The notes below the pieces were generated by a model that saw only the letters and a list, made by a program, of their open reading frames with translations, was not told the DNA's origin and did not search any database. Positions 12,631-24,463 of a stretch of 64,000 nt of DNA are shown here, in pieces. The position numbers and the translations under genes are program-made. The DNA is from Rhabdornis inornatus. Lineage: Eukaryota > Chordata > Aves > Passeriformes > Rhabdornithidae. The first letter of the stretch is position 1. Every line of letters begins with the position of its first letter. The stretch lies in assembly GCA_013397075.1 (NCBI GenBank), contig VWZS01002580.1, positions 782,342 to 846,341 of the forward strand. Direction: 5' to 3'.

Positions 12631-15600
12631 AAGGCCTGCTCAGATGACTTCTGAGGTTCACTTAGCCATTTGAGTCTTTGTGCCGGTGAATACATTCAAA
12701 TATGTGAGTTAAGACTTGCAAATTATTCAAATACATGAGCTCAGACTTGCAAGTTGCAGTGGTATCTGAAGCTACCAGATCATTACAGTGAAGAATTCAG
12801 CTGTCTAGCCCATCCATCCAGCTTTGTGCAAGTTTCTCCTGGAATGACAGAGTTCCCTCTTGGTACTAAGAATACCCAGAAAGGAGGAAATGGCAGAACT
12901 GACCCATTAGTTATGCATTTATTTATGTATTTCAGTAGTGTACTGCATGTCAGCTAATATTTTAGATTTTATTCCTGAAAATATGTACACATTTCCAAAT
13001 TTTACCCACTCCAAGAGTCTTACATGAAATGATGCAGCTATCTCCCCTTCTCAGTGATAAGATGGTTAACAGAAACTGTGATGAGGGGCTGTGTTCAGTC
13101 TGTGTGGATCCACGTTTTTTTGGATGGCTGACTCAGCACACAAAGGCTTCCATTGTTCTGGAAGAGGAGCGGAAGCGCAGTCAGCACATATGGGTGAAAT
13201 GTGCAGTGGTGACTTACAGTAGTATATCCTGAGCCCTTTGAAGTGATGCTGCTTTATCAAAACCACAAAAGAGTCATAAGGGCAAATCCTGCCTTTCTAT
13301 TGTGTGTTATATTTCACGAATGTTTTCCAGTGTGTTTTTTAGGAGTTAGAACAGAATTGTCTTAAAGTAACTAAATGTGGAATGTTGTTTGTAATGAAAC
13401 CCGGAATTGTAAGTTTCTGAATGGAAAGCCAACTGAATCATGGGAAAAGGGATTTTTCAGATTTGTGGAGACAGTGCTTGAATCTTGGTTTGAAAGATGG
13501 TTTATTGCCATTTTGTGGCTTTCACTGTAATTGAAAGACACTATGACTTAGCCAAAAAATACAAAAACGAAAGAGTTCACATCACTGGCAAAGATACACT
13601 CGATGGGTTAATAAGCCTGCAGAAGAGGGTAGGAAGGGGAGAGATTAGAAACAGTAAGTTAAAAATGCGTGCAAGGAAATATTGCTGATAAAGTTTTCCA
13701 CTTTTAAGACAGATGAGAAGGAATATAATCAACAGCACAACATAGCAAAATAGAAATCACAGACAATTTAATGAAAAGGCAGATTTATATGCTCCATACA
13801 AAATTACTGTACATGCAGGTTATTATGTTAGTAGGTTCCAGTAGTATTCTCAAATTCACATTACACTGGAAATATCTAGGGAAGGACTGTGCTGCAGCTT
13901 GTAATAAAATTGAAGGCTAGTGATGAGAAGTGATGTAGAGCAAGGGTTGGGCAGGCAGCTGAGTGCACTTCTTAATCAACTGCAAGGGGCTGCAGTAGTT
14001 CTCAGCTGGCTGCTGTAGTTCTCCCACCAGGGTTTTGTCCCAAGAGCACCCGAGCAGGGAGGCTTATGATATGAGGGCAACCTTACAGACATTCAAATTT
14101 CTTCAGCTTGATTCTGGAAAAGAACAGGAAAATACGGTATTTGTTTCCTCTTTCTGTTATCTATGCTTAAGATGCATAAGAATGTAGTAACAGCTTGATC
14201 TGTGATTTTAGTGGAGGCAATTCTCAAATAAATAGCTTTTACACTCAGCTGCTTATTATATGTGAACTGCAATATAGCTCCGTTGACTGTAGGTAAGTTC
14301 CGGATCCTACGCCCTGAACTGAGAGATAACCCTGAACTGATAGTTCTTATTGTTAAGCAATTCCCAGGAAAACCAAGAGTATTTTGGTTTTGGGGTAGAA
14401 TAGTTAATACTTAAAGTTTTATTTTAAATCTTGGAGTTTTTTCAGTTTACTGAAATGGGGGTTGCTTTAGAGTATGTCAACTACAATATAAGCCCATTAA
14501 AATCTGTGTACTGTCTGTGGGGATTGTGGCTGAATTAAATAATGAGAAATCAATGCTGTTAAGAAATAGATTTATTAAGTTATTAAGTAAATTGGGGAGA
14601 CCTGAGAAGACTGGCTGCTTTTCATGGCTCTCCATATGGAACTCAATATACCTCCCTAGTCTCCTACTGTTGCAACTGAAGTATACAAAATAATATGCCC
14701 AGGCCAGTGGGACTATTTTTATATCTATAATTAATTATGTGAACAAAGAGCTAGGCTGTAACTCTGCAAAATGTTGCATATATGATTGCTTATTTTAGAT
14801 TATTCATTACCTGAATATTCTAGTAGGCTACAGTAAATATGGACTAACTGAACTAACATGAAGTCCCATGTAATGGAAATAGGCATTCATAATATATATG
14901 TCTCCCATAGCATATGGGGAATTGATAAAATTAAAATTATGTTTTGATTTTAACCAGTCAAATGAGGGGTGCCATATTCTGTTTATAGGTTTTCCTCAAT
15001 ACTTCCTTATTGTAAGTAGAAGTGCTTAGTAGTTCGGGGGATTTTTTCCACTGTGATGGATGTAATGCTTCTTTAAAAAAGAAATGAAACCTATCATCAA
15101 ATGAATTGTCTTTTTTCCCATCTGACTTGAGTTAATCGTATAAGCTTCAAGATCAAAAAGCACTTTAAGTATAACTTTTAACTAATTGCATTTTGAAAAT
15201 TCTTTTTAAACTTAAGGAGGTTTGTTTGGTTTTTTTTATCTCCTGAGATCTGTGGGTGCTTGTCACAAGGAAGCAGCAGGAAGCTGATGGAAAAAGGTGC
15301 AAAGTCCTTTCAGGGCCATGTGTCTAGTGCCAGGGGACATAATGGCAATTTGATTTTCACATGTTTTGCATCACAGTGTTGGGATATTTTTAAAATCAGC
15401 AGTATTGCATGATTAATGTTTTATAGTTTATCCGGTTGTGTCAGGGTGTGTGTGCAGGTGTGTGTCATCTCTGTGGCATCTGCTGCTCTCTCCCCAAAAC
15501 CACCTCAGTATTCTGGAGAGCTCAGCTGAGTTATCCCTCAGTTTGGCGGCACTGAGAAGACCAAAAGCTACTGTCCTACAAGGAGAAAAAACAGGAGGTT

Positions 15601-18600
15601 TTGGGTTGTTTCAGCTACAGTCAAGTCTTACCTGATGATCTCAATGGCTTGACCTGTATTTTTCTCATTGCAGACTGGGAGCATCCCCATTTATTTTGAG
15701 CTCTGTGATTTGCTTCTGCAGTTTCCTGGTTTGCTCTGCCTGTTTTCTGCTCCTCCTGCTTATTTCAGAGTTTCCAGAAAACCGTCATTGCTAAACAGAA
15801 TATATGCATGGAACCTCTGATGTGTCTTTGTGGCAATTCCCTGCTGTGCTCTGAGTTTCCCCTGCTGCTGATTCGCCACATTGTCCTTGTGGGTTTTTTG
15901 CATCCAACTAATGAGATCAAAGTGATCTCCTCACAAGAGATCTTCGTAAGTCATCTTGGACTTATCTGTAGATTCAGGCTGTGTTTTTTCACTCACTTGT
16001 AGATATCTGATCATTTGATTACAATTAGATCACTCAGCAGTGCACATTTTATCTTGGTCAAATGCAGACAAGGATTATGCTTGAGAGGAATTAGTCAGAA
16101 CCCATGGCAAAGTTCCTGACAGCTTTAAGCTTTTTTTTTTTTTTTCTGTCTATAGGAAGACAAAAAATACACAATCCAGCATAAAGCTTTCCAATCCAAA
16201 GTTTGCTCATCAGTGTATTTGGAAGTGTTTGAAGTGGCACAGTCATTTCAGTCCAGATGTGCTCTTTGTATCAGATAACCCTAATGTTTATGAATGGGAC
16301 CCTAAAGCTAGATTGTGTTACTGTTATGCTATTTATAGCCTTGGTTACCTTTACAGGATGATGGGTTCCACATGCTGTAAGTAGTATTTTCTCCAGTTCC
16401 TTGTTTGACTAAGGATTTCAACCAAACCCTTCCACTCTGAACTTTCCGCAGCAAATATTAAGAAATTATCCATTCTGTTCAAGGTAACTGACTGATCATC
16501 CCAGCATCTGCTATCACCCACAACTGCCTTCTGACAGGGCATAAGAAAAGCACAACACAAAAGTATTTATCTAGATACAACTTTTCAAATGATAAAAAAA
16601 ATGCCTGAACACATTTTTGTACAAAACAGACCCATGAGGAAGAATCTGAAGATAATGGCAGCCAATCAGGAAAGCTGTTTCAACCTTATGAGGTGTTTTA
16701 TCCTCTTAATGGTCTCATGACCTCACTCCAGTTGATGTAACCCTGCCTCTAAGATACTACTTGCCCCAGGAAGACTTTAATTCCACTGTCTGCTGAGTGA
16801 GCAACATGGCCCATATGCTCTTATGCTTTTCTCCTGCAGATAGAATCACCTTTCCCTTCTTGCTTTCCCTCAGTCCTCTTGCTGAGGTGCAATTGGGCCT
16901 CAGCAGATTGTAGCCCTTTTATGCTCTGACACTGTTGGAGAGACAAGGAATGGTGGTGCTAGGGAAGAGGACAGATAGCCCATCACCAGCACAACTTTTC
17001 ATTCCCAAGTGAGAAATCCTAATATCACTTGAATCAAAGCATTTTAGCAACTACAAATTTTGTGATGGAAAAGACAATTACAGGTAAGCTAAACCTACAG
17101 GAGAGGTTGGAAAGGACTCTGCTGCTGAATCAGTGCCCAGCAGTCTGGTGAGGAACTGTTCTCTTCTGTGTGCCACACAGGGAGTGAATTGCAAGTTATC
17201 TCTGGGCACCAGCCCAATGCCAGCATTTTTCATATTTGCCAGAAAATTTCAGTCACGGTACTAAGAAGATTATCCAAATCCGTGTAATTTCTGTTTCCAC
17301 TGAGTGTCTAGAAACCACCAAGGAAGTCATTGCAGGTGCTTTGGTGAAAGCTGGATTTCGTCTTTACCGTGGGCAGTGGGCTCCTATGCACTTTATTTCA
17401 AAGGGACAGCCACAACCAGCCTGTGGTTAGGTGTTGGGTTGTGCTGCTGTCTTTCATCAGGGGGCTGGTGCAGATCTGGTTTGATGAAGTAATTTGGTTT
17501 TATGATTAATATTTTGTTTTGTATTGCAAAAGTTTGCTTATAATTTAGCCAAAAGCAGTAACAAAGCTTACTCTTTTCTTCACCACAGTATTTATTCAGA
17601 AGCCACTGACTTAGGCTTGAATGAGTCTTTGGATAGGATGAAATCCAGAGGATTCATTACCCTTTTGTGCTGACCAATTCAGATAAATCAGTTTTTGCAT
17701 CTTGCATTGTCTGAAGGTGCTGTAAAAGTCCAGTGTCTCTTTAGACACCTTTGTTTTGGTATGATTTAGTACAGCTGCATCTAAGAACCAAAACATTATT
17801 ACATTTTGAATTCATATGACAAACACTACTCTCACAGTAGTTACTTTCTCTCTTTCCCTGATAAAGTAGAAATCGTCACACCTGGAACAGGAAAGGATGA
17901 GACAATACTCAGGGAAAGAACAGTGAGAAATAAGTGATAAAGGATAAAAATTGTGGGTGTTTTTAAACAAAGACCAAATATTGGAAAGTGATAATTGATG
18001 GTAGGCATATTTTTTTCTTGTATTTTTTCACCTGAATTTATCAAGACCTTCTTCTGTACAGAAAGGAAGGAGATTAAGTGCAAGTTGCAAGTGAACGTGG
18101 ATAGAGGGGATAAATCATGAGAAGAATAACTGCCAAAATGTGTTTAAATACAATACAGAAGAAAAAACTTTAAGTGGAAATGGCATCTACTTTAAAATCA
18201 CCACTAGTGGTAACACAAGAGCAACAGGAGAGGCCAGTTGTCAGGTATCACAGTTGTGGCTATACCCTTAATGCAAGTTCTTGTGAGATATTGTTCAGTG
18301 ATGACACACTGTGAAGACTCACAAGAGTATTTATGGCCATAAAACTTAGAGAAACTTAAATCAGAGGAAAATGCGTCAGAAATATTCCTCCTTTGAGTTG
18401 AAAGGTCAACTGCACCCTCCTTTCTTCTGCATATTTCCTTATGTCTCCCTTTTCTTTTTATATCTCTTTCATTCTCCAAATGGCTTCTTTTAATGGAGAA
18501 AAAATAATGGGAGTACTTGTGTATGTGCAAATTTATGTAGGACATCTGTAAAACAGAAAGATCACCTTTCTGATGATGTAAGCTTTAAGTTGTATCTTTG

Positions 18601-19161
18601 AAGTATTTTAATTGTTACTATTTTAAAAACAACCACGAATATCTTGCTAGTACTTTCCATGATAACATGGAACAGCTTATAGGACTGAGGGCTTTGTTTT
18701 GATTTTTAAGAGATCATACACTTGGATAAGATGGTGTCAAGTGCTACTTACTATTTATGCAATACAGATGTTATTGCCTGACCCTGAATTTTTCCATTAC
18801 CCCAAAATGGGTATGTAGTATTTTTGGAGAGACAGTTATCTACACGAGCCAAACTTAAAATACTAAAATACAGAGGTTCTCTTTTTAGAAATATGAACAT
18901 CCTGAAAAATGAATGCAGTTATTGTTCCCACTACATTACTAAATGCATCTTTTTTGGAAGGTAAGCAACACAGTGACCTTTTCATTTACACTGAAGAATT
19001 TAATGCATTTACTAAATGTTTTTATAGCTGAACACTTAAGCCTCACTTCCAGCTGTTTCCCAAATGCCAAAGCATGCCCACTTCTCCTTCCTTCAAGGCC
19101 AGAATCTATCGTCTTTGTTCAACAGGTGAACTAAAGCAGAGAGAGCAGTTATTAGCATGCC
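12631..19161. other. TBC1D1 intron, unique sequence
   Basis: No exon with matching splice signals was found. The plus-strand frame at 17236-17430 and the minus-strand frame at 18204-18545 have unremarkable composition and no family similarity that I recognise. One short dispersed repeat lies at 14185-14243. Confidence 0.55.
14185..14243 (+). repeat. Short dispersed repeat, copy 2 (partner at 10983-11040)
   Basis: It matches copy 1 with a single 1-bp length change and several substitutions. Both copies have the same orientation, about 3.2 kb apart. Confidence 0.6.
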
Positions 19162-20629
19162 TGAAAGTCATGTTAACAGCAGAAGCTGGGACTCATTCAT
19201 TGTTACTCTATCTCCTAATTCAGTATCTTTGCCACAAGACTACTCTTCTTCCCAATCCTATAGAAGCATGTAGAAGTTTTCAGAGTGCATTTAAAATCAT
19301 ACAAATATCACTATAACAACTACATGCAACAAGTTTCAAAGTTAAGTAGTGTGAAGTGACACACTGGAGATGGCTGTTTGAGCCAGTTGCAGACAGGGTG
19401 AGAAGCCAGATATCCTGACTGACATCAGTTTTAATGTGGACTTGGGGCAGATGTGTGTATTGTTAGTTTTAAATTGTGTAAAGATGTCAGTCAGGAAGGG
19501 GAGCTGGAAAACTCCCAAGCTGGCAGGATCTCCTCGGAGAAAGGGGAAGAAATAATTATTTAGTAGTAATACTGTTCACACTCAGGGTTAGAGAAATGAG
19601 ACTCTTGAGACTCTCATGCTACCATCAAATATAGTGGTTATACTGTACAACTATGAGCAGCATATAATGAGGAGCCTTCTGCCTTGCTCATGCCCTCAGT
19701 TACTTTATGAAATAAAAGCAGACCTGGTTCTATACTTCAGATGGTAATATTTCTAGAGTTCTTGTCAGGTTCTGAGTTTAAGGCCCTGGGAACAGATGTT
19801 ATTTTTTCATGTATGTGCTCTGTACATCATGAGCAGTAGCAGCAGTGAATTTCCCCCTGTATCATACCAGTATGCCTTTAGAGACTGGTACCAGAATGGA
19901 TATCAGTCATATTCAGTCATTTATTGGGCTTATGGCTAAGAACATCTGTAAAATCGAAATGTGCATGACCACTGTCATAATTACAGAGAGAGCCGTTGGC
20001 TATCCTTGTGAATTATCTGTAATCTGTAGAACTGTTAGAAAATGGAACTCTATTCTCCTTTTATGAAGATCTGAAATGTATTTGTTAGGGTTTTCATTTC
20101 AGAAACTAGCTTAGGTACAGCCTGAGAAGAACTGCTTTTGTATTGTGCCCTCATCCCTCTGCAGCCCATTACAGACATACAGCAGTGCTGTGACCCTCAT
20201 CAGCACCACGTTAGGAGGTGATAGAGCTCTCTGGCAGCTTGCTGCCTTGTTTGCTTTGCATGAACCAAACCCAGGGCTGCAGGGTCATGCAGTCTGGGGC
20301 AGGTGCCAAAACTACCCCTTTTCTGCCTCAGTGAACTGTGGGATTGGCTCTGCTTTTCCCCGGCCCATGTGTGTGGATGTCACTCTTTTCCCTCCTGTTT
20401 TCATTTAATAACTCAAACAACTGGAACAGTGTCAGCTCTAACCTGGAGATCATTCCATTGCCCATACGTGTGCAAGTGCAAGCATGTGCAGGGCATTCTC
20501 ACAGTGGAGTAGCTGTCTCAGTGAGAGTGTCTTTGGGCAAAACGAGCTGAATTTGGCACTTCATCATCCAACTTTGACCAGTTGAATTTTATTGAGAAGT
20601 GCATAGCAGACTCCTATGCTTTCCTGTTA
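19162..20629 (+). repeat. 1.47-kb direct duplication, copy 1 (left of assembly gap)
   Basis: The 1468 bp from tgaaagtcatgttaacagca to ttcctgtta recur at 21117-22586. I see three substitutions (19786 C/T, 19926 G/T, 20002 A/G relative to copy 2) and one 2-bp A indel. The copy ends exactly at the N gap, which points to redundant haplotype contigs more than a true tandem duplication. Confidence 0.95.
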
Positions 20630-20872
20630 NNNNNNNNNNNNNNNNNNNNNNNNNNNNNNNNNNNNNNNNNNNNNNNNNNNNNNNNNNNNNNNNNNNNNNN
20701 NNNNNNNNNNNNNNNNNNNNNNNNNNNNNNNNNNNNNNNNNNNNNNNNNNNNNNNNNNNNNNNNNNNNNNNNNNNNNNNNNNNNNNNNNNNNNNNNNNNN
20801 NNNNNNNNNNNNNNNNNNNNNNNNNNNNNNNNNNNNNNNNNNNNNNNNNNNNNNNNNNNNNNNNNNNNNNNN
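20630..20872. other. Assembly gap (243 N)
   Basis: This is a run of undetermined bases. The predicted open frames that cross it are meaningless. Confidence 1.
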
Positions 20873-21115
20873 CGCCCGCCGGGATCGGGCGGCCGCTGCC
20901 CGGGCGCGGGGAGCCCCACCGGAGGCGGAGCGCGGCGGGGGCGGGACGCGGTCGCGGCCCTTCCTTTCCCTTCCCTTCGCTTCCCGCCCCGCGGCTGCAG
21001 CCGGCGCCGGCACGGGCAGTGTCGCCGGCGCCCAGAGCTCGCCGTGCCGCCGGCCGGCGCTCGGCGGCGGGGACGTTTCGGGTGCCCGCGCGGGCTGGTC
21101 CCCTCCCCTCCCGGC
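20873..21115. other. Orphan GC-rich contig, CpG-island-like
   Basis: These 243 bp are extremely rich in G+C and CpG in an AT-rich intron. They are bounded by the gap on the left and a single N (21116) on the right, and include polypyrimidine blocks such as ttcctttcccttcccttcgc. No splice site or credible coding frame is visible. It is likely promoter/5'-UTR CpG-island sequence placed here by gap filling. Its natural position may be the N at 23173. Confidence 0.7.
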
Positions 21116-21116
21116 N

Positions 21117-22586
21117 TGAAAGTCATGTTAACAGCAGAAGCTGGGACTCATTCATTGTTACTCTATCTCCTAATTCAGTATCTTTGCCACAAGACTACTC
21201 TTCTTCCCAATCCTATAGAAGCATGTAGAAGTTTTCAGAGTGCATTTAAAATCATACAAATATCACTATAACAACTACATGCAACAAGTTTCAAAGTTAA
21301 GTAGTGTGAAGTGACACACTGGAGATGGCTGTTTGAGCCAGTTGCAGACAGGGTGAGAAGCCAGATATCCTGACTGACATCAGTTTTAATGTGGACTTGG
21401 GGCAGATGTGTGTATTGTTAGTTTTAAATTGTGTAAAGATGTCAGTCAGGAAGGGGAGCTGGAAAACTCCCAAGCTGGCAGGATCTCCTCGGAGAAAGGG
21501 GAAGAAATAATTATTTAGTAGTAATACTGTTCACACTCAGGGTTAGAGAAATGAGACTCTTGAGACTCTCATGCTACCATCAAATATAGTGGTTATACTG
21601 TACAACTATGAGCAGCATATAATGAGGAGCCTTCTGCCTTGCTCATGCCCTCAGTTACTTTATGAAATAAAAGCAGACCTGGTTCTATACTTCAGATGGT
21701 AATATTTCTAGAGTTCTTGTCAGGTTCTGAGTTTAAGGCCTTGGGAACAGATGTTATTTTTTCATGTATGTGCTCTGTACATCATGAGCAGTAGCAGCAG
21801 TGAAAATTTCCCCCTGTATCATACCAGTATGCCTTTAGAGACTGGTACCAGAATGGATATCAGTCATATTCAGTCATTTATTTGGCTTATGGCTAAGAAC
21901 ATCTGTAAAATCGAAATGTGCATGACCACTGTCATAATTACAGAGAGAGCCGTTGGCTGTCCTTGTGAATTATCTGTAATCTGTAGAACTGTTAGAAAAT
22001 GGAACTCTATTCTCCTTTTATGAAGATCTGAAATGTATTTGTTAGGGTTTTCATTTCAGAAACTAGCTTAGGTACAGCCTGAGAAGAACTGCTTTTGTAT
22101 TGTGCCCTCATCCCTCTGCAGCCCATTACAGACATACAGCAGTGCTGTGACCCTCATCAGCACCACGTTAGGAGGTGATAGAGCTCTCTGGCAGCTTGCT
22201 GCCTTGTTTGCTTTGCATGAACCAAACCCAGGGCTGCAGGGTCATGCAGTCTGGGGCAGGTGCCAAAACTACCCCTTTTCTGCCTCAGTGAACTGTGGGA
22301 TTGGCTCTGCTTTTCCCCGGCCCATGTGTGTGGATGTCACTCTTTTCCCTCCTGTTTTCATTTAATAACTCAAACAACTGGAACAGTGTCAGCTCTAACC
22401 TGGAGATCATTCCATTGCCCATACGTGTGCAAGTGCAAGCATGTGCAGGGCATTCTCACAGTGGAGTAGCTGTCTCAGTGAGAGTGTCTTTGGGCAAAAC
22501 GAGCTGAATTTGGCACTTCATCATCCAACTTTGACCAGTTGAATTTTATTGAGAAGTGCATAGCAGACTCCTATGCTTTCCTGTTA
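21117..22586 (+). repeat. 1.47-kb direct duplication, copy 2 (right of assembly gap)
   Basis: This is the near-identical partner of 19162-20629. It starts right after the single N at 21116 and continues into unique sequence at 22587, so this copy is the one joined to the downstream locus. Confidence 0.95.
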
Positions 22587-23069
22587 TGATTGTGCAAATC
22601 TAGTTCTTCACGTTGTTTCTGTGAGGTGGTGGAAAATAAAGGGCTTTTTGTTTTGAGCCCAGTGGATTATTTCCTGTGAACTCCAAGCCTTTTTTCCTTT
22701 CCTGGTTCTGTGCCCTTCCTCCAAACTCAGGAAAATTAGTTGTTTCAGGTAGCCCTAAGGCCACTGAGTAGGAGAGGAAGGTGTTCACAGCCAGCTCAGC
22801 CGGAGCAAGGACAGGAATGAGCATTCCTGGCTGAGTGGCAAGTAACATCCCTGGACCTGCCGGAAACATGTATGCTACTGTCTGGCCTTCCACGACAGTA
22901 TGAGTTCTGCAAGTTGAGCTGCTAGCGTTTGATGTCAAATGCCATTAGCTAACACGAATGGCAAGACAGACTGGAAATGTAACATTTCACAGTGGTTTCA
23001 AACACATGATTTTTCGCTCGATCTTTTAATGTTAGGAATGGCTTCCATGCCGGGATGTTCCCAGAAAGT
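22587..23069. other. Intron sequence upstream of the small CpG island
   Basis: Single-copy sequence. The 112-codon minus-strand frame at 22600-22938 has no recognisable family and no splice or poly(A) context, so I do not call it a gene. Confidence 0.5.
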
Positions 23070-23222
23070 TTTCGTTACGAATCGCGCCGTCAGCGCTGAA
23101 TTACGTGGCCGGGCAGCGCGAGGCGGCGGCTGGCGGTTGTCTGCGTTGCCGGGCGCGCTGCCGGACGGCGAGNTTCAGCTGGGTGGCCAAGGTAGGAGGC
23201 GCGGCGCCCTCCGCGCTCGGAA
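23070..23222 (+). promoter_or_regulatory. Small CpG island with splice donor: candidate internal TBC1D1 promoter/first exon
   Basis: About 150 bp are dense in CpG (gaatcgcgccgtcagcgctg, gggcgcgctgccggacggcg), in contrast to the AT-rich surroundings. It is interrupted by a single N at 23173, which marks an unclosed contig join. GGCCAAG|gtaggagg at 23191/23192 is a plausible donor on the + strand, so transcription in the direction of TBC1D1 is possible. No TATA box is evident. The coding content cannot be judged because the N hides an unknown length. Confidence 0.45.
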
Positions 23223-24430
23223 AGTAAAAGTCCAGCCTTAGGGCTTGCAGATGTTCGCGTGTAATTTCAAGGCAAGTCAGTCATCTCTGGGAAGGAAGAA
23301 GAGCCCTGCTGTATTGTTCAGCCAGGGGAAAGGAGGAGCACTCAAAGTGACCAGTAAAGTCACCCTGCTGTCAGGCACGGCTTGAGTTTAGGGGCTAAAG
23401 GCGAAGCTGCAGGTCTGGCCGACTTGTTCTGCGTTGCTGCGGATCTGCAAAAGGGGAGAGCTGTAATTAAAACTGCTCAGAAGGCCTGATTTTAGTGCCT
23501 GTGGAAGTCTAACGCTACTTTTGCACTCTGGGGAATGTGTAACAGCGCTCCCACTGTTTGTTTTGGAGTCTTTTTTTTCCATGGTTTTTGTCATGCCCTG
23601 AGTTTAGGAGGAACAATAAGATGGATTTTAGTCGGACACATGTTTAACTGATAATGCATGTGTCTTGCTGGCTTCTTCATCTGTGTGTCTAGGGCCTCAG
23701 TAGGATTTTCCACTGTAACTGAAATTACGTATGGATGCAAAGCAGTAAAGATGGTTAAAGATCTCTAGAATATAGTTTTGAGCTGATGTTTTTAAGAAAT
23801 TTTAGAGTAACAGTAATTCTGAATTTAAAATGAGCTGCAAATGATATTCTGTCTCAAGGCACAGTTTAGCATGTAGAAGGGGACAAGTGTGTGAAACAGC
23901 TGTAGGGCAGCTAAGAGTTGTAGGTTCCTTGAATAATTAGCTGGGGAAAAAAACTATCTTGAAATTCAACAGTGTAGGCTGCTAGGCAGATCACATAAAA
24001 TCTGTTTCTCTCTGTTGTCGGGTGTAAGTGGTCAGTTGCTTAATTACTTCTGCATACCTGTTCCTGAATATTTAACAGGTGAAATACCTACCCTCGGAAG
24101 ATACTAAGAGGGAAGTGCTTGTTGTGTGACTGTTGCCTTTGTTCCGATTCTCTAGAAGATAGAAGGATTTGTTTTAGTTTGTTTTGAAAGGAGACTGCTG
24201 ACTTTTAGGCACACCTTGAAAAATCGAAATGTATCCTTTTCTCTTTCCACTTGCCTTTTTTTCTCTGGGTGAAGACCTGTTGGGTGGAGCACGTGTAGTT
24301 ACCTCTCCTGTCACTCCTCAGGTTCTATCTCATGCATAACATAAGACCCAGTTTGCCGTGTTATCTGAAGGAACGATAGCGGCTGATGCCTGTCCCGACT
24401 CTTATAAAAATGTCCCGGTTTCCTATGCAG

Positions 24431-24463
24431 GTGGCTGCTGTCAAAGATGAGTGATGCCATCGA
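24431..24463 (+). other. Possible 33-bp alternative 5' exon
   Basis: A pyrimidine-rich gtttcctatgcag precedes 24431, and the stretch ends CGA|gtaagtac at 24464, a near-consensus donor. An ATG at 24447 with A at -3 opens MSDAI plus two bases (phase 2). Joined directly to exon A (phase 0) it would run into a stop within a few codons, so it would be leader sequence or need another exon in between. It rests on splice-site shape only. Confidence 0.3.

Noticed and set aside
17236..17430. 64-codon plus-strand frame with protein-like composition
   Set aside because: I considered a processed pseudogene but could not match it to any family, and no poly(A) tail or target duplication is visible.
20582..21271. 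Long open frames across the N run and the GC-rich contig on both strands
   Set aside because: They consist of unknown residues and of GC-rich sequence, which lacks stops by composition. They have no protein-family features.
22600..22938. 112-codon minus-strand frame near the CpG island
   Set aside because: No domain, no splice or poly(A) context and no similarity I recognise. This length is expected by chance in 64 kb.
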